DNA of 64,000 bases from Clarkia xantiana subsp. parviflora (GCA_036873135.1 JAPTYO010000015.1:5230839-5294838); one strand, 5' to 3'; positions 42,441-55,161 are shown, numbered from the stretch's first letter. Translations and numbers: made by a program. The notes: a model not told the origin generated them from the letters alone.

Positions 42441-42871
42441 ATCTTTGGTCTAACAGTACAACGTATACCGTGTAAGGGGTATCAGAAGAGATCATCACAC
42501 CATGTTTAGAAGGATACCATTCTTAGAAGGATACCATGCTCAGAAGGATACCATGGGAAAGAAATTTCTAAGTAAAGTAATGTGAAGAACAAGTAATGTT
42601 TTTCTTTATGAAATGGCAGGTAAGACATGAAGGAAAGCACGAAAGAAGGATAAGTAAAGGAAGCATATCAATGAAAGGGTCCATACCCAAAGGGCCATAC
42701 ACAAGGCATAGAGAGACATCATGAGAAGAGATATAAGCACACGGCCATATATACAACGAGTATAAACAAGTGTATCAGACAAAGATGGCAACACTAAGAA
42801 ATGTGGAGTTTTAAACTCTAAAGACAACCACAACTCACAAGCACATGAGACTACCACAATAGATAGGGGTA
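42440..42871 (+). mobile_element. Element D, region between repeats and antisense gene
   Basis: About 430 bases, AT-rich, including the three AGAAGGATACCAT copies. It would be the 3' flank of the antisense gene. No coding signal is seen. Confidence 0.5.
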
Positions 42872-43935
42872 CTATTCCTTTATCTTCGCAATATGCTTAA
42901 GTGCAAAGTCTGACAAATCACCAAGACGAGAGAAAGGAAAGTCAGGAGCAATCATGTGAATACGTTCAAGAATCTCCTTAAAGGAAATACGTTTAGCCAC
43001 AGAGCAGCGAACGTCCATAGCAGCCTGATAAGCGGAAGAGGCCTTATACTCAGCAATGGCACACTCTTTTGCATCCATACGAAACATTTCCTCCAGAGAG
43101 ACTAACTCAGCAGCCCGAAGTGTCTCATCACGGTAAGACCTTTGTTTCAACGCTTCAACCTCTTCATTGAGAAGAGCAATGCGACCCTCCAAGTCTCGGC
43201 ACCGCAAATCAGTAATACGACTATGCTCCAAATAGTTAATAAGACTGGAGTTAAGGGAGACACAAATGTCTTCATACACCTTCCTCTCCTCAGCAAGATG
43301 AATAGCAAGGGTGGATAAATTAACAAGGTCGGCCATACCCTGTAACAAAAACAAAGGATGAGACGGATAACGCATGGAGAAGAAGTATGCCAAAGGATAA
43401 AACGGTTAATAACATTACAGGAGCATAACGAGCCAACACATCACGAGCCAACTCATAAGTTGCATCCGACCCTTTGGAGAGGGACACACGATCAGCAGGA
43501 GGAACAGCAGACTGCAGAACACGAACTCCAACCTCAGGAGTTTGCAAAGAAGATTGATTGTCAAAACGAGCCCCACGCCCATAATAAGGCGCCCACTCAG
43601 ACCCAACAATTCCATCAACAGGCGGACAAGACAGCTCCTTCCGACTCAGACGCGGAAGACGAAGTCTACCTATAACAAAGCACAGAGTAAATACCAATAT
43701 ACACTAAGGAAACTCAGCTGCTCAAGAACTCACCAAACAGAGAGGAAGGAAAAGACGGCTCCCGGACCTTCGATTGGGGGGCATCAATATAGAAAGAAGA
43801 TGGCACCCTAACGTCACCACCCTTACCTCCAGTTAGAGAACACCTCCCCGCACCATAGAAAACCGATCTTTTTGCAATCGAAGATCCGGTCCCGGAAGTA
43901 ACCACTCCCACACGTACTGGCCTCTTACTCCTCAT
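42872..43935 (-). CDS. Element D antisense gene (aORF), three exons, unbroken (306 aa)
   Basis: Exons on the minus strand: 43935-43734, 43669-43419 and 43339-42872. Introns are 64 and 79 nt, both GT-AG (donors G|GTGAGT and CCT|GTAATG; acceptors TATAG and TTACAG), and the phase is kept through both junctions. The ATG at 43935 opens MRSKRPVRVGVV. Exon 2 holds CPPVDGIVGSEWAP and TPEVGVRVLQ; exon 3 is a coiled coil with LEGRIALLNEEVEALKQR and ends in a conserved block (IAPDFPFSRLGDLSDF). It corresponds to the C-terminal part of the B and C antisense genes; the N-terminal gypsy-type transposon-like region is absent. Exon 2 is 251 nt, exactly as in C. No stop or frameshift is seen. Function unknown. 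Confidence 0.7.
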
Positions 43936-44084
43936 CAATCACCAGAAAGTTCTGCTGACCGGAAAAAACACAGGCTCAATCCGAGAAAAACAGAAAGCAA
44001 ACAATGGACAAGAGACACGAACTCATTTCCCTAAAATGATAGATACAAAAGTCAAAAGACAAGAATAGAAAGACGGTAAGAAAA

Positions 44085-44410
44085 ACCCCACCAGCCAACA
44101 GGCAAAGACAGGGGGCAGGGGGAGATAGTCATAACCCCCAGCATAAGGAGACCCCACCAGCCAACAGGCAAAGGCAGGGGGCAGGGGGAGATAGTCATAA
44201 CCCCCAGCATGGAGAGACCCCTCAGCCCAACAGACAGAGGCAAGGGGGCAAATAGAGATAGTCATAACCCCCAGCATGGAGAGACCCCTCAGCCCAACAG
44301 ACGGAGGCAAGGGGGCAAATAGAGATAGTCATAACCCCCAGCATGGAGAGACCCCTCAGCCCAACAGACAGAGGCAAGGGGGCAAACAGAGATAGCCATA
44401 ATCCCGATGT
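44085..44410. repeat. 67-bp tandem array in the aORF leader of element D
   Basis: Five units of about 67 bases with CCCCAGCATGGAGAG and GAGATAGTCATAACC, the two leftmost more diverged. It lies between the antisense promoter and its start codon. The period is not a multiple of three, so frames through it in all phases are artefacts. Confidence 0.9.
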
Positions 44411-44690
44411 AGAAAACCCCACACGCCAGTAAACGGAAGTATGAAAGCAAGAAGATGGAGGAAAGACAAATCAAGCAGAACTATATTATCATGAAGACAC
44501 GTAAATCGAAACGAGACAAGTAGGGAAACAACTGAAAGAAAAACAGGATCGAATTCCACAAGAACAATGCTTACACAAGAAGAAAAACGCATACCTCAAT
44601 GCGACGCGTGCCCCGAGAAGTAAGCCCAACCAGAGATCCCACCGTCGAAAAGAAGAGAAAAAGGACAACGAGAATGAGGTAATCACTTCC

Positions 44691-44700
44691 CCTTTTTATA
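44691..44700 (-). promoter_or_regulatory. TATA box of the D antisense gene
   Basis: TATAAAAAGG on the minus strand, followed by GGGAAGTG and an exon-like stretch with a GAG|GTATGC donor-like site near 44594. It is about 765 bases upstream of the start codon at 43935; a leader intron would explain the gap. Confidence 0.45.
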
Positions 44701-45231
44701 ACACAAAGGTTTAGGGTTTTTCCAAAATCGCCAAATCAACACCGTTGAATTTTAGAGAGGAAAATTTCAAGGGACAAGATTCAAAAGCTAGTTCCCATCA
44801 ACCATGGTTAAATCCACGCTCACCCTAGTTAACACCCCCTAAGGTTTATTTTCTAGTATTCCATACTTAGGAAAATTTTTGACTAAAATTAATTCTTCCT
44901 CACTTAGATAAAATCCCGGCACGAAATTGAAGCATAAGCTATTTAGTTACATTCGTATCACACCCCTGTGCAAGTTTGTATTTTTTGAGTGTACACCTGT
45001 AGCAGAGATAAGTTTATTACTCCCACCTCAGACGGACGCGTGCCTAGGCACACGTCCGTGCTACTCTGACGTTTACAATTCCTCTATCTCAGTAGACAGG
45101 GGGGCAGAGTCAGAGGTACGTATCTACGGGTAAGCAAACATTCAGACAAAGAAGGTAAAACCCCGGTTTCAAATTGCGCGTGTCATACCATCCTAAAATA
45201 GAGTCAATCAAGGGTTAGGCCATTGGTTGAC
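44701..45231 (+). mobile_element. Element D, region before the polypurine tract
   Basis: About 530 bases with no recognised frame. Contains a dyad around ACGGACGCGTGCCTAGGCAC (about 45033-45060). Confidence 0.5.
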
Positions 45232-45242
45232 TCGGGGGCATG
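45232..45242 (+). other. Element D polypurine tract
   Basis: CTCGGGGGCATG abuts the LTR start TGATGGATATACG, in the same layout as element B. Confidence 0.75.
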
Positions 45243-46077
45243 TGATGGATATACGCTCAATTTGAACCCGTTGACTTCCAAACCGTTGTATTTTTATCGT
45301 CCCATTTGTGATTATAAATCGAAACTTCAACCCGGACACTTCGCGAGAACATCGACGGCTCGGACGGGGCCGAAGCGCCCGTCCGACAGAGGCGAACTCA
45401 CCTAGGTGAGGTTGGGTGGCCACACCCGACCTCCCCTAGGGGAGATCGGGTTGGCCAACCCGATCTCTCCTAGGAGAGATCGGGTCGGCCAACCCGATCC
45501 CTCCTAGGAGGGATGGGGTTGGCCAACCCCACCCTCCCTAGGAGGGGTTGGGTGTCCTCACCCAACCCCTACCCCTGGGGGTCGGATTTCTCCCCCCCCC
45601 AAGGGCCCCGACACCATTTTTCGGACTCCCATGCTCGGTCCACTCCGCCTACCTCCTCCGAATCCTAAGGTCTTAATTATGTGCTTAAAGGTTAATTAAT
45701 TGTGTTTAAAGGCTAACGATGTCATTAAGCCACCTTAATGACACCGTTGCCTATAAATACCCCACCTTCACAACTCATTTCATCATCTTGGCCATTTTGG
45801 ATATTTTAGCTCTGACATCTCTCTAGCTTTATCTCTCTAGAAAAGTACTGACTTAGGCATCGGAGAGGGTTCACCAGGCACCACCCCCCCCCCCCTCCTC
45901 CGTGTCTGGTATTGCCCCTTCTGCAGGGTAGAAGGAGAGAAGGAGCAGAGGAAGGAAGGAAGGAAAGGAGAAGTTAGACTAAGGCAGAGAAGCTCAGGAA
46001 CATCGGATCACACATATTCCCCGTAAGGAGTGAGATCAAAGCCGACACCCCGTTGACCTAGATCTCATAACTTAACA
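45243..46077 (+). mobile_element. Element D 3' LTR (835 bp)
   Basis: Near-identical to 36539-37403, one palindrome unit shorter. It ends CTTAACA and is followed by the CTCTC duplication. Confidence 0.95.
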
Positions 46078-46082
46078 CTCTC
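46078..46082 (+). repeat. Target-site duplication CTCTC, right copy
   Basis: Partner of 36534-36538. Confidence 0.92.
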
Positions 46083-46780
46083 CATCGCCATGATCAGGCT
46101 GGGATTCCCTGAACAGGAAGAGGAGAAGCAAGTGGAAGAGACGCGTCTTGAACAACTCTCTGCGCCTATACGGCCTTCCAACTACCAACACGTCCTAACA
46201 CTGCAAAATGTTTGGGACATAAAGCAAGGTGAAAGAGAACCAACTCTGGAATACTTCAAGCGCTCCGCGCTGAATGCAGCATGGCTAAAGGTCACAAAGG
46301 AGGCAGTGATCAACGCGTTCTTCATGAACTCGAATGCGCGATCCTTCCTTCTACTTGGAAGAGAGTATGGTTGGAGGACCACTCAGTCAATGAGTGACCT
46401 CAAAGGGAAACTCGAAAGAGCAGTCGCTTGTGAGCGCAAACTCGGTTGGAGCAAACCACCCGCAGGTGATGGAGGAGCACACTTTCAATAACACGACAAC
46501 AGGAGCACACTTGATGGCCCAAAATATGCATTCACGCTTCTAAACACAGAGGTCGAAGAAATATTCGTGAGCATCCTCTAGAACAAGCTGCCTTCCTCAA
46601 GGGAAACACCACATGCGTTCTTGGGAGCCGACATCACGCATTGGTGTAAATTCCACAACACTTAGGTCCACTGCACCAACGACTACCTCACCCTGCAAGT
46701 TGAAATCGAAGAGATGATAGCCCTGGGGGCCTTGCAGCACCGCGTGGCATGTTGGCATCACGATGTGTGAACAGACAGCT
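46083..46780 (+). pseudogene. Element C second gag-like region
   Basis: Element C resumes after D in the frame of its protease tail. Instead of RT, it encodes a second Gag-like stretch: open at 46090-46491 with DIKQGEREPTLEYFKR, LKVTKEAVINAFFMN and a C-terminal helix, the pattern of a Retrotrans_gag domain. After stops there is a zinc-knuckle remnant (WCKFHNT, then a stop, then VHCTNDY, about 46640-46690) followed by LQVEIEEMIALGAL, the usual sequence after such knuckles. It is not a copy of C's own Gag at 34836. RT, RNase H and integrase are absent. The order gag-protease-gag suggests a chimera of two elements. Confidence 0.65.
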
Positions 46781-47220
46781 TCTATCACAACATGTCGGGA
46801 GGAGACAACCACATCTCTCCCACATCTATGCGTTACTCACAGCTTTATGCATCCATCTACTTTCAAGCTTTACTTTTTTAAGTGCTTATGCTTCTAGTAG
46901 ACTATTTAAAAATGGGTGATCAGTTGACCCCATCTATCTCGCATTGTAAAGATTGCATAACTAATAAAGTTAATGTATTTTCATAGGTACGTTACTCTGA
47001 TACAATCCACACTCTGGAATAACGCCAAGTAGTGGACTCTATGCATTAACCTTGCAACAACACTTCAAGCTTAAAACACTTAATACAACAAGAGGCTTAT
47101 ATCACACGCCACCAACATGTCAATACTTGATATCAACAATGAGCTCGCAGTACACTTTCTTCCACGACATCTATTATGTCTACTCTATACAACTATATCC
47201 TGGATATTTTCCTAAGGATT
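46781..47220 (+). mobile_element. Element C, spacer after the second gag region
   Basis: About 440 bases, AT-rich, without coding similarity. An AACTAATAAAG stretch near 46960 could be a polyadenylation region. Confidence 0.45.
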
Positions 47221-47610
47221 ATCTACATATAACATGGCGCGACATCCCCGCTCGGGGCAACCCCATGATTACAACACTCATTCCTTGGATTTTTTCAACC
47301 AAGAGGTTCTCATCTTTTAAGTGGCGCGACATCCTCTACACGAGGGCAACCCCACACAATTACATGGCGCGACATCCTCTACAGGAGGGCAGCCCCATGA
47401 TATCTTACTGAGGAATGATACATCCAGTATAGATTACTAAACACATGCATGGCACGACATCCTCTATACGAGGGCAACCCCATGATATCTTACCGAGGAA
47501 CGAGACACCCAGTATGGATTACTAAACATATACATGACGCGACATCCTCTATACGAGGGCAATCCCATGGGAACCTACTACTACCCACAAGTAGCGTTCA
47601 TTATTACGTA
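47221..47610 (+). repeat. Tandem repeats GCGACATCCTCTA in element C
   Basis: Six or so units marked by GGCGCGACATCCTCTACACG and GAGGGCAACCCCATGA, spaced 40-90 bases. Same location type as the post-pol arrays in B and D. Confidence 0.8.
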
Positions 47611-47719
47611 TCAACATTCTACGCCAGGAGGAGCGTACACAACAATCGCCGCGATACTCAACGCAGCGAAAAACTCACCAAACATAAAAGTCGAGTCTTG
47701 TAAAACGTTATCTTGTCCG

Positions 47720-48035
47720 TGAACAAATAATGGAGATAAAACACTCCAATCAAGCAAGAAGTGTCTTGCCACAACGTCACCTTGGAATGGTCCAAGAGAC
47801 GGAAAAAACTACAAGTTGTGAAAACAAACTTGTACAACCCCTTGGAATAACCAAGTAGAGGTGTAGTAGCATCGCAAGGTCAGTACAAGGACTAGCCAAG
47901 GAACACTTTGCCTTATTGCTATAACGGGGGTACCCAAATAGCGGATCAAAACACATTCAAAAATTGGCAAGTCGTGTCTTGCTACAACGTCGCTTCGGAA
48001 TGGTCCGAAAGACAGGATAAACTACAAGGCGTATC
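47720..48035 (+). repeat. Second tandem family in element C, left of copia-2
   Basis: Units of about 100 bases with GTCTTGCCACAACGTCACCTTGGAATGGTC and AGACGG...ACTACAA. The family continues beyond copia-2 at 55157-55370, which shows copia-2 landed within it. Confidence 0.75.
48031..48035 (+). repeat. Target-site duplication GTATC, left copy
   Basis: Directly left of the copia-2 LTR; partner at 55157-55161. Confidence 0.9.
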
Positions 48036-48611
48036 TGTTATCATATGGTGATGTCGCGCCGTAATTGGTAGCCCGTTAAAGCTAAGGAAATTACCTAAGT
48101 TAATTAGGTAATTGTAACGTTAGGGTAATTGGGCCAAACCCTAACCCTAATTGACATGGGAGGCCCAAAATTAGGCCTCCCACTTAATAGCATAGGTTCG
48201 GCCGAAATAAGTCCCACATTGGATGGAGTGGACTTTTTTCCACTCCACTAATCCTATATATAGGAGACTCGCCTAAGGGGTTTATACAATTCATTCATAA
48301 TAAGAAGTACCTCCATTGAGGAACTTGAGAGAAACCCTCCCACCCCCTTAGTTGAGATTTTCGGCACATCTTAGTCCGAGGTTCTGTCCCCACTCAAGAA
48401 TCGATAAGAGGCTTTGTTGTGGAGCTTATACCGCGTAGGACTTCTTCTCACGAAGAACTTGTACGGGTTCCGACCGGAGGATCAGAACTCCCTCCACAAC
48501 TTTCTTGGGCAGGAAAGCTAAAAGGTATGTGTACATTATTCCGCTGCGTAGTTAGATTATTAGCATGTACACATTTAACATTCCTTAGTATTACGTCCCC
48601 GTAATCCAACA
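48036..48611 (+). mobile_element. Copia-2 5' LTR (576 bp)
   Basis: TGTTATCATATGG to CCCCGTAATCCAACA. It differs from the 3' LTR (54583-55156) at numerous positions, so this insertion is older than D. Telobox-like AAACCCTAACCCTAA at 48136-48150; TATA at 48255-48262. Confidence 0.93.
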
Positions 48612-48626
48612 GTGGTATCAGAGTGA
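48612..48626 (+). other. Copia-2 primer-binding site
   Basis: GTGGTATCAGAG, a good match to the complement of initiator tRNA-Met. Confidence 0.85.
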
Positions 48627-51600
48627 GATTAGGAGTTCCTAAATTTTTGATAAACTGATGTTATTGAGTTTTAAAAAATTCGAAATTTTCATGTTCATGA
48701 ACACCATGAGTAATCCGAAATTTTTAAGTAAATTTCATGGGTTTGATCATTAAAAACTTAAAATTTTCGAAATTTACATGTTTTTATAGATCAAAACTGA
48801 ATTTTATGTTCGAATTTAAGGTTGATGTTCATGATCTTCAAGAACACCATGAGTTTTATCAAGAACACCTTTTGGATTCATGATCAAGTTAGGGTTTGAT
48901 CTTAAAATTTGACAACTTTTCCAACTTTGCATGTTTGTGCCGAAAACCCTAGCGGTATTTTAGGTAAATAATTTAATTTTCTTGGCCCCCAAGTAATTAA
49001 AAATTTCGGCACAAATATTATAAGATATATGTTGCCATTTTTAAATTTTATTAATAGGTAACTATATATCTATAAGTTTGACATAATGATAGATTCATAA
49101 TATAATATTCTAGAAGATATTAACTATCAATATATATAGTTAAAGATAGGGTTAATCTATATTGATAGATTTAGTTGCTATAAAAGATTAAGAAAATATA
49201 TTTTCTACATGTTTTATTCCCTAAAGATATATTTGACAATAATAAATAAATATATATATATATATATATAGGAGCCGAATATTTTATATATATACATATA
49301 TTGTTTATTGATTTACATCTTAAAGATATAATCTTGACAATATTTATATATATATATGTGTGTGTGTGTGTTCGTGTGCCGAATTATGTATATATATATA
49401 TATATATATATTAGCAATATTGGAAATTATTTTAAATAATTAATATTTTTTGGTGGCTAAGTTAAGTTTTTAGTGGACTTTAAAAACGTACTTAGCCCAC
49501 AAGACATATTTCGGCCGAACCCTAGGGTTTATGGGCCGGTCCAATTGCTAAACCGAAACTGATAAAACCGATCCGGGTTTTCTTAATCGGGTCGACTTAG
49601 TCGGGTCGGGTCGGACCGTAGTAACTAAATTTAACCTAACCTAACCGGTTTTGAGTGATAAACCTAACCACAATCTTATTTTATTGAACCGTTTCGGACC
49701 AAATCGGGTTTTTAAAATCGGACCGACTTGAACCGGATTTTAAATTGGAATGAACCAGATTCTTAAATTTCTCGGAAATTTTAAAATGCTCAATAAAATA
49801 GGATGTCAAATTTTAAATCCAAAATGTTTTTCGAACTTTAAATCTAGCATAAACAGTGCTCTAAGGGTTTGCGTTTTAACACGTTTTTCGGTTAAAACCC
49901 TAATACCTAGTTTCGATTATGGAGATAGATCTCGGATATGCATGTTTTGGGACTGGGTTAAATTAGTGGGCTGATTTGCAATTGTTTACTTTCTGCAACA
50001 TATATATTAGAACTGTCGACTTGACTCAGTTAAGCTAGCTGGATATTAATTGCGAGCATGGAGCTCTGGGATTTAAATATATGTATTGCACAATAGGATA
50101 GACATGCTATGCATATTGAAAGTGCCTAGAATCCATGTCTAGAAATGTCGCATAATTGATTGTAAGCATGAATTTCAAAACAACCCCTAATATTTTCAAA
50201 CATTTTTAAAACTGAAAATTCCTAGTAGCCAAATATGCATGATTTGTGTGGATGTTGCATGTTTTGACACGTATGCTAGGATGTTCAAGGATAGAAATCA
50301 TGTGATAATTTACTTTACGTAGAATTATATATGTTAGGAACATTAGACGCATGACGCGTAAACATGTTTTGGTTTGTTCAATTTTTATAGCATAATGTGG
50401 TATTATGCATGTGTAAATTATCGGATAATTCCTTTTAAAATTATAAGGGACTTGGGAAAGCCAAGATCGGGTATGCTTATTTGAAAATTCCCGTTCCGGT
50501 AATTTGCAACATAATAACCGTTTTCAAAAGACTGATCTATTGGATTGAAGACGACGATAGTGTGAATTCTTTCACGACACCCCATTCCCTCGGTTTACTG
50601 ATGGTCGGTCTTGTTTAGTGACTGAAGTATCACTATTTGTCGCATTCCATCTTAATAGATAATCCAATGTTTGCAATTCTGTCAAAATGTTGTCTTCCTA
50701 AATTTGCATAATCATCAATATGAGAGTTGGCTTAATTAGTGCGATTCGATATTACTAGCAATCTTGATGGTATTAATTATGATGAGTAAAAATGGAGTGT
50801 GTGTTGAACTCTCCACTACGATTCCGAAAAGTGGAGAGGATAACTACGGATGAATATAGTAATCTGTATGATTTTGACAATGAGAAATGAATGTGATAAT
50901 TTGTTTCCCCAAGAATTGGAGTAGGTTCTTTGATGATCTGAACGCATGTATGGTGATACAATCGACATTGGTAAAAAAAGGGGTTGATGAAGACTTCAAT
51001 TAAAACCAGACAACGTTATAGCTTAGTATTCCTTCACATCCGCCTCGGTGGAAGCAAAGATGAAAACGTTAGAATGTTTCGTTTGAAGGAGATAGTCTTC
51101 TCTCTTTTCATGGATGTCGGCGTAAAACCCGCATCGGATCTTCAGGATGAAAGGTTTACATGAAAATGATGTATATGGTTATCCGATATTGACAAGACTC
51201 AATAACCGTGAGCCTAATCAAATACAGTAACCACATCAGTGAAAGGGAAACCTTATCTGCTCACCATAATGAGTTCGAAAGAAGTGAACCATGATCCGCA
51301 TAGCAAAAAGAGAACTTGACCGAACAAGTGGGTTAAACCCCGTTGATAAAATGCGTCTTAAATACGCCTCGTAGGTCATGTGTATGAAATTGTAAAATGT
51401 TTTATACGGACACAGATCATTTGAAGTATTTCACTAGTGAATTTACTTAGACGAGATGTTCAACGTGACTCGAAGTTCTTGACTATAGGCGCTAGAATCA
51501 TGGATCAAATATGCAAACTTCAGATCAAGAACAATACCATTGTCATTTATCGTTCGTTGTCTAAAATTTTCGTTATTTTGAGATTCAGAGTTATTGAATA

Positions 51601-52590
51601 AAGTAATTTTTGCTCGATTCGAAGCTCAATTTACTTATCAATTTAACGTCTCGGTTGAACGAGAACGATCCGAAACAAAAATACAAACCTACGGGTTATG
51701 AGCAAAAATTTCGGCCAGTTTAAAGTGGACGAATAAAACGAAATGACTCAGATACTTTGTCATCTCAGTCGGTACAACTGAACTGAATATACCCATCGAT
51801 TGCGTAGCTAGATCGAAAGATTTAGTAATTCTTATTTGTTAGTACTCCATTAAATGATTAAGTGTCCCGATATAATGTGCATGGAAAACCGATTAAATTA
51901 AATTTTGAAACAAAATGATTTAAACCACGGGATAAAACTGGTTTTATGCGCCGTACGCGCGTGTACGTTGAAAGACGGAACACATCGTTTGGTAAGTACA
52001 AATTTAATGAAGTGTTTTAATAAATGAATGCTGAATTTTCGTTTGTAATCCTATGGAAATAACTCATTAATGGCTACTGTGGTTAAAAGTATGCTTAATA
52101 CGCTAATAACAACCTAGTAGGACGTCAACTATGGCATTAAAGCGAGAGCTTAAATGCATATCCCATGAGGTGGATATGTATCTGGATGAGTTAACGAACA
52201 AAAGGAAGTAGTCAGTAAAACGACTCTCCCACTATAAGCCTTGTACGATTACTTTGGCTAAAGCAATCATACCATTAAAAACTTTGAGGAACATAGTTTA
52301 AAATTACATTATGTTAGAGTTCAACATTAATTCTTCCTACGGATGAAATTAAGTTGACTCATATTATTGTAACACTATGTTCCAACAAAATCGGTTGATG
52401 CGTTACCATAAAAGCTAAGGAATGATACGGGTGAAACCTTATCATTAAACTGCATTAATTTGCGGATTAAACAAGTATTTAATAAGAGTACAGTCTACTC
52501 TTAAAAGGATACAAGTTTAAAATTAGATTGGATTAATGGTACTATTTTCAAACATGACACATTATAGAAACATGAGGGTGGATTTCCAAT
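48627..52590 (+). mobile_element. Copia-2 leader and degenerate internal region
   Basis: About 4 kb without a long open frame. It aligns with copia-1 from about 1036 to 4990, including the (TA)n and (TG)n tracts (49250-49410), the AACCGG-rich segment and the decayed gag (50690-51360). At about 52590 a deletion of about 1.2 kb relative to copia-1 (about 4995-6229) removes most of RT. Confidence 0.75.
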
Positions 52591-53455
52591 TCTTTGGCAT
52601 TAAGATTGCCCGAGATCGTGCCGCCCGGACATTGTGTCTGTCTCAAGAATCTTATATCAACAAACAGTTGAAAAGATTAAGAATGCTCGATGCTAAACCC
52701 GTGGATACGCCGGTTGTGTTCGGGTGCGCGCTGTCAAAGCGTGATGGACCGAAAAACCAGCAGCAGCGTGAATAGATGAAGGGGGAAGAGTACCTAAGCA
52801 TGGTAGGGAGTCTTATGTACGCCATGCTATGTACTCGACCAGATATCTGTTACGCTGTGGGCCTAGTAGCAAGATTCCAATCAGATCCTAGTTATCAACA
52901 TCTAAAGGCAGTAAAACGAATTATAAGGTATCTAAAAGGTACTGCCGACTATGTTCTGTGCTATAAGGGCAAGCAAATAGGATTGACCGGTTATAATGAC
53001 GCCGACCACGGTGGCGATCCAGATGATCGTAAGTCTACCACAGGAGGAGTTTTCCTTCATGCTAATGCTGCCAAATCATTGGTGAGCAAAAAGCAATCAT
53101 GTGTCGCGCTTTCCACTATGGAATCGGAATTCATTGCCCTTTTTAAAACGCATAAGAAGCGGTCTGGCTGAAAAGGCTTCTTACTGCATCGATTGGCACT
53201 GGAAAAGAGAGTAATCCCGTAAAGGTATACTCCGACAGTCAGGCAGCCATTGCAGCAGTTAAGAATCCAAAGTACCATAGTAGGACCAAACACATTGATG
53301 TGAAATACAACTATGCTAAATCTGTTCTGGAAGACAACATAATCGCTTTAGAATACTTAGCCACTGATAAAATGGTTGCAGATCCATTAACTAAGCCATT
53401 ACGTAGAGAGATCTTCGAATAGCATGTAAAACTGCTTGGATTACGTAGGGCTTAA
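52590..53455 (+). pseudogene. Copia-2 RT tail and RNase H remnant
   Basis: Begins at GIKIARDRAARTLCLSQ, past the missing YVDD. There is an in-frame TAG at 52773-52775, then MVGSLMYAMLCTRPDICY (about 52800), LTGYNDADHGGDPDDRKST (about 52985), KKQSCVALSTMESEF, a frame break near 53150, SDSQAAIAA and KHIDVKYNYAK (about 53240-53310), a stop at about 53420 and the end at 53455. It matches copia-1 6224-7093 closely. It cannot make a working enzyme. Confidence 0.85.
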
Positions 53456-54570
53456 GTGAGTGACTTGTAAAAGCGATAACATTTTGACATTTGAAATAAT
53501 ATTATTTCGATTGAATAAAAGAGTTGCAAACTGAGTATATGATCTATCGACGTCATAATGAAATATAACATCGGATTTTACGGTCTATAAACTAAGTCGT
53601 AGGAAGAGGTAAAACTTTTCCACCAAAATTATGTCGAATGTGAACCATGCCTCGTCACACAGGCACGGTCATCTTGTAAGGAGAGGGGGATCTCTCCCAC
53701 AACAAGATTGGCTAAGAACCATGGGGATAAACCAGGTTAAACCAAACGATAACCTTGTCATGCTTAATGCATGATTTAATCTTCGTTTTGTACATCGCCG
53801 TGTTGGACGCAGTCCATCATCACATTCAGGGCCAGATGAAAGATTCTGCGATAGCATGATTGACATATCCCAATCCTGGCTAGTCCAGGTGTGCTATCGA
53901 CGCGTGCTTCATACTGCGCGTGCCATGTTCGACCACGGGGTCATGCTCGGTTGTGCTAGCAAGAATCATGGTGATTCAAAGGGCGCATACTTCTTCACCT
54001 TGAGCGTGTGATTGATCCCAGATGTCTTATGAAGAGGCATCGAAAGTATCCTCACGGACTCAGAACTTATACATAAGGTCTAGCTCAATGTTCGCTTCCT
54101 GGCGTACGAGCGTAGAGCCAAAGAAAACGGCCAAGTGACCACGTCTTGGAAACTGGTTGAGTTAGACTAAGGATATAAGCGATGGGGATGGTCAAGTTCA
54201 CCTATAATTCACCGACTCTTGTGTTCACTAGGTGGCCGCCAACCAAATATTAGTTGAAGGTTGTGAACACTTGTAACGGATGCTCTGGAGAAGTATTCTT
54301 ATGTGGAAAACTGGGCAATTGGAGAATTGTCAGTTGATCAAGGATACAATGCGGTACATATTTTTATTTTAACAGGATTGATTTACGAAAGGGAATAAAC
54401 GTTCTGCGGGCGCTACAATACTCCTAACAGATGAGGAGTACGATGCCCGTCGTATCCGCCAGTCGCACGGCAAACCTTGTATGAAATATTCAGAGACGGA
54501 GACAAAGACTAAAGACTGAGATGTTGATGCTATTGGATAACTATATATTAACAGACACCCTCCCATTCAG
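53456..54570 (+). mobile_element. Copia-2 3' untranslated region
   Basis: Non-coding, strongly similar to copia-1 7094-8213. Confidence 0.7.
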
Positions 54571-54582
54571 GCGAGTGGGAGC
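54571..54582 (+). other. Copia-2 polypurine tract
   Basis: GCGAGTGGGAGC before the 3' LTR, identical to copia-1. Confidence 0.75.
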
Positions 54583-55156
54583 TGTTAGCATATGTTGACG
54601 TGGCGCCGTAATTGGTAGCCCGTTAATACTAAAGAAATTACCTAAGTTCATTAGGTAACTGTCACATTAGGTTAATTGGGCCAAACCCTAACCTTAATTG
54701 ACATGGGAAGCCAGAAATTGGGCCTCCCCCTTAATAGCATAGGTTCGGCCGAAATAAATCCCACATTGAATGGAGTGGACTTTTGTCCAGTCCACTAATC
54801 CTATATATAGGGGACTCACCTAAGGGGTTTATACAATTCATTCATAATAAGAAGTAACTCCATTGAGGAACTTGAGAGAAACCCTCTCACCCCTTAGTTG
54901 AGATTTTCGGCACATCTTAGTCCGAGGTTCTGTCCATGTTGAAAAATCGACCAGAGGCTTTGTTGTGGAGCCTATACAGCGTAGGACTTCTTCTCACGAA
55001 GAACTTGTACGGGTTCCGACCGGAGGATCAGAACTCCCTCCACAACATTCTTGGGCAGGAAAGCTAAAAGGTATGTGTACATTATTCCGTTGCGTAGTTA
55101 GATTATTACATGTACACGTTTAGCATTCCTTTGTATTACGTCCCCGTAATCAAACA
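54583..55156 (+). mobile_element. Copia-2 3' LTR (574 bp)
   Basis: TGTTAGCATATGTTG to CCCCGTAATCAAACA, closing the element. TATA at 54802-54809. Confidence 0.93.
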
Positions 55157-55161
55157 GTATC
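55157..55161 (+). repeat. Target-site duplication GTATC, right copy
   Basis: Partner of 48031-48035; element C repeats continue. Confidence 0.9.

Noticed and set aside
44023..44592. Several overlapping minus-strand frames with repeated MLGVMTIS-like peptides
   Set aside because: They come from a 67-bp tandem repeat read in all three phases; the period is not a multiple of three.
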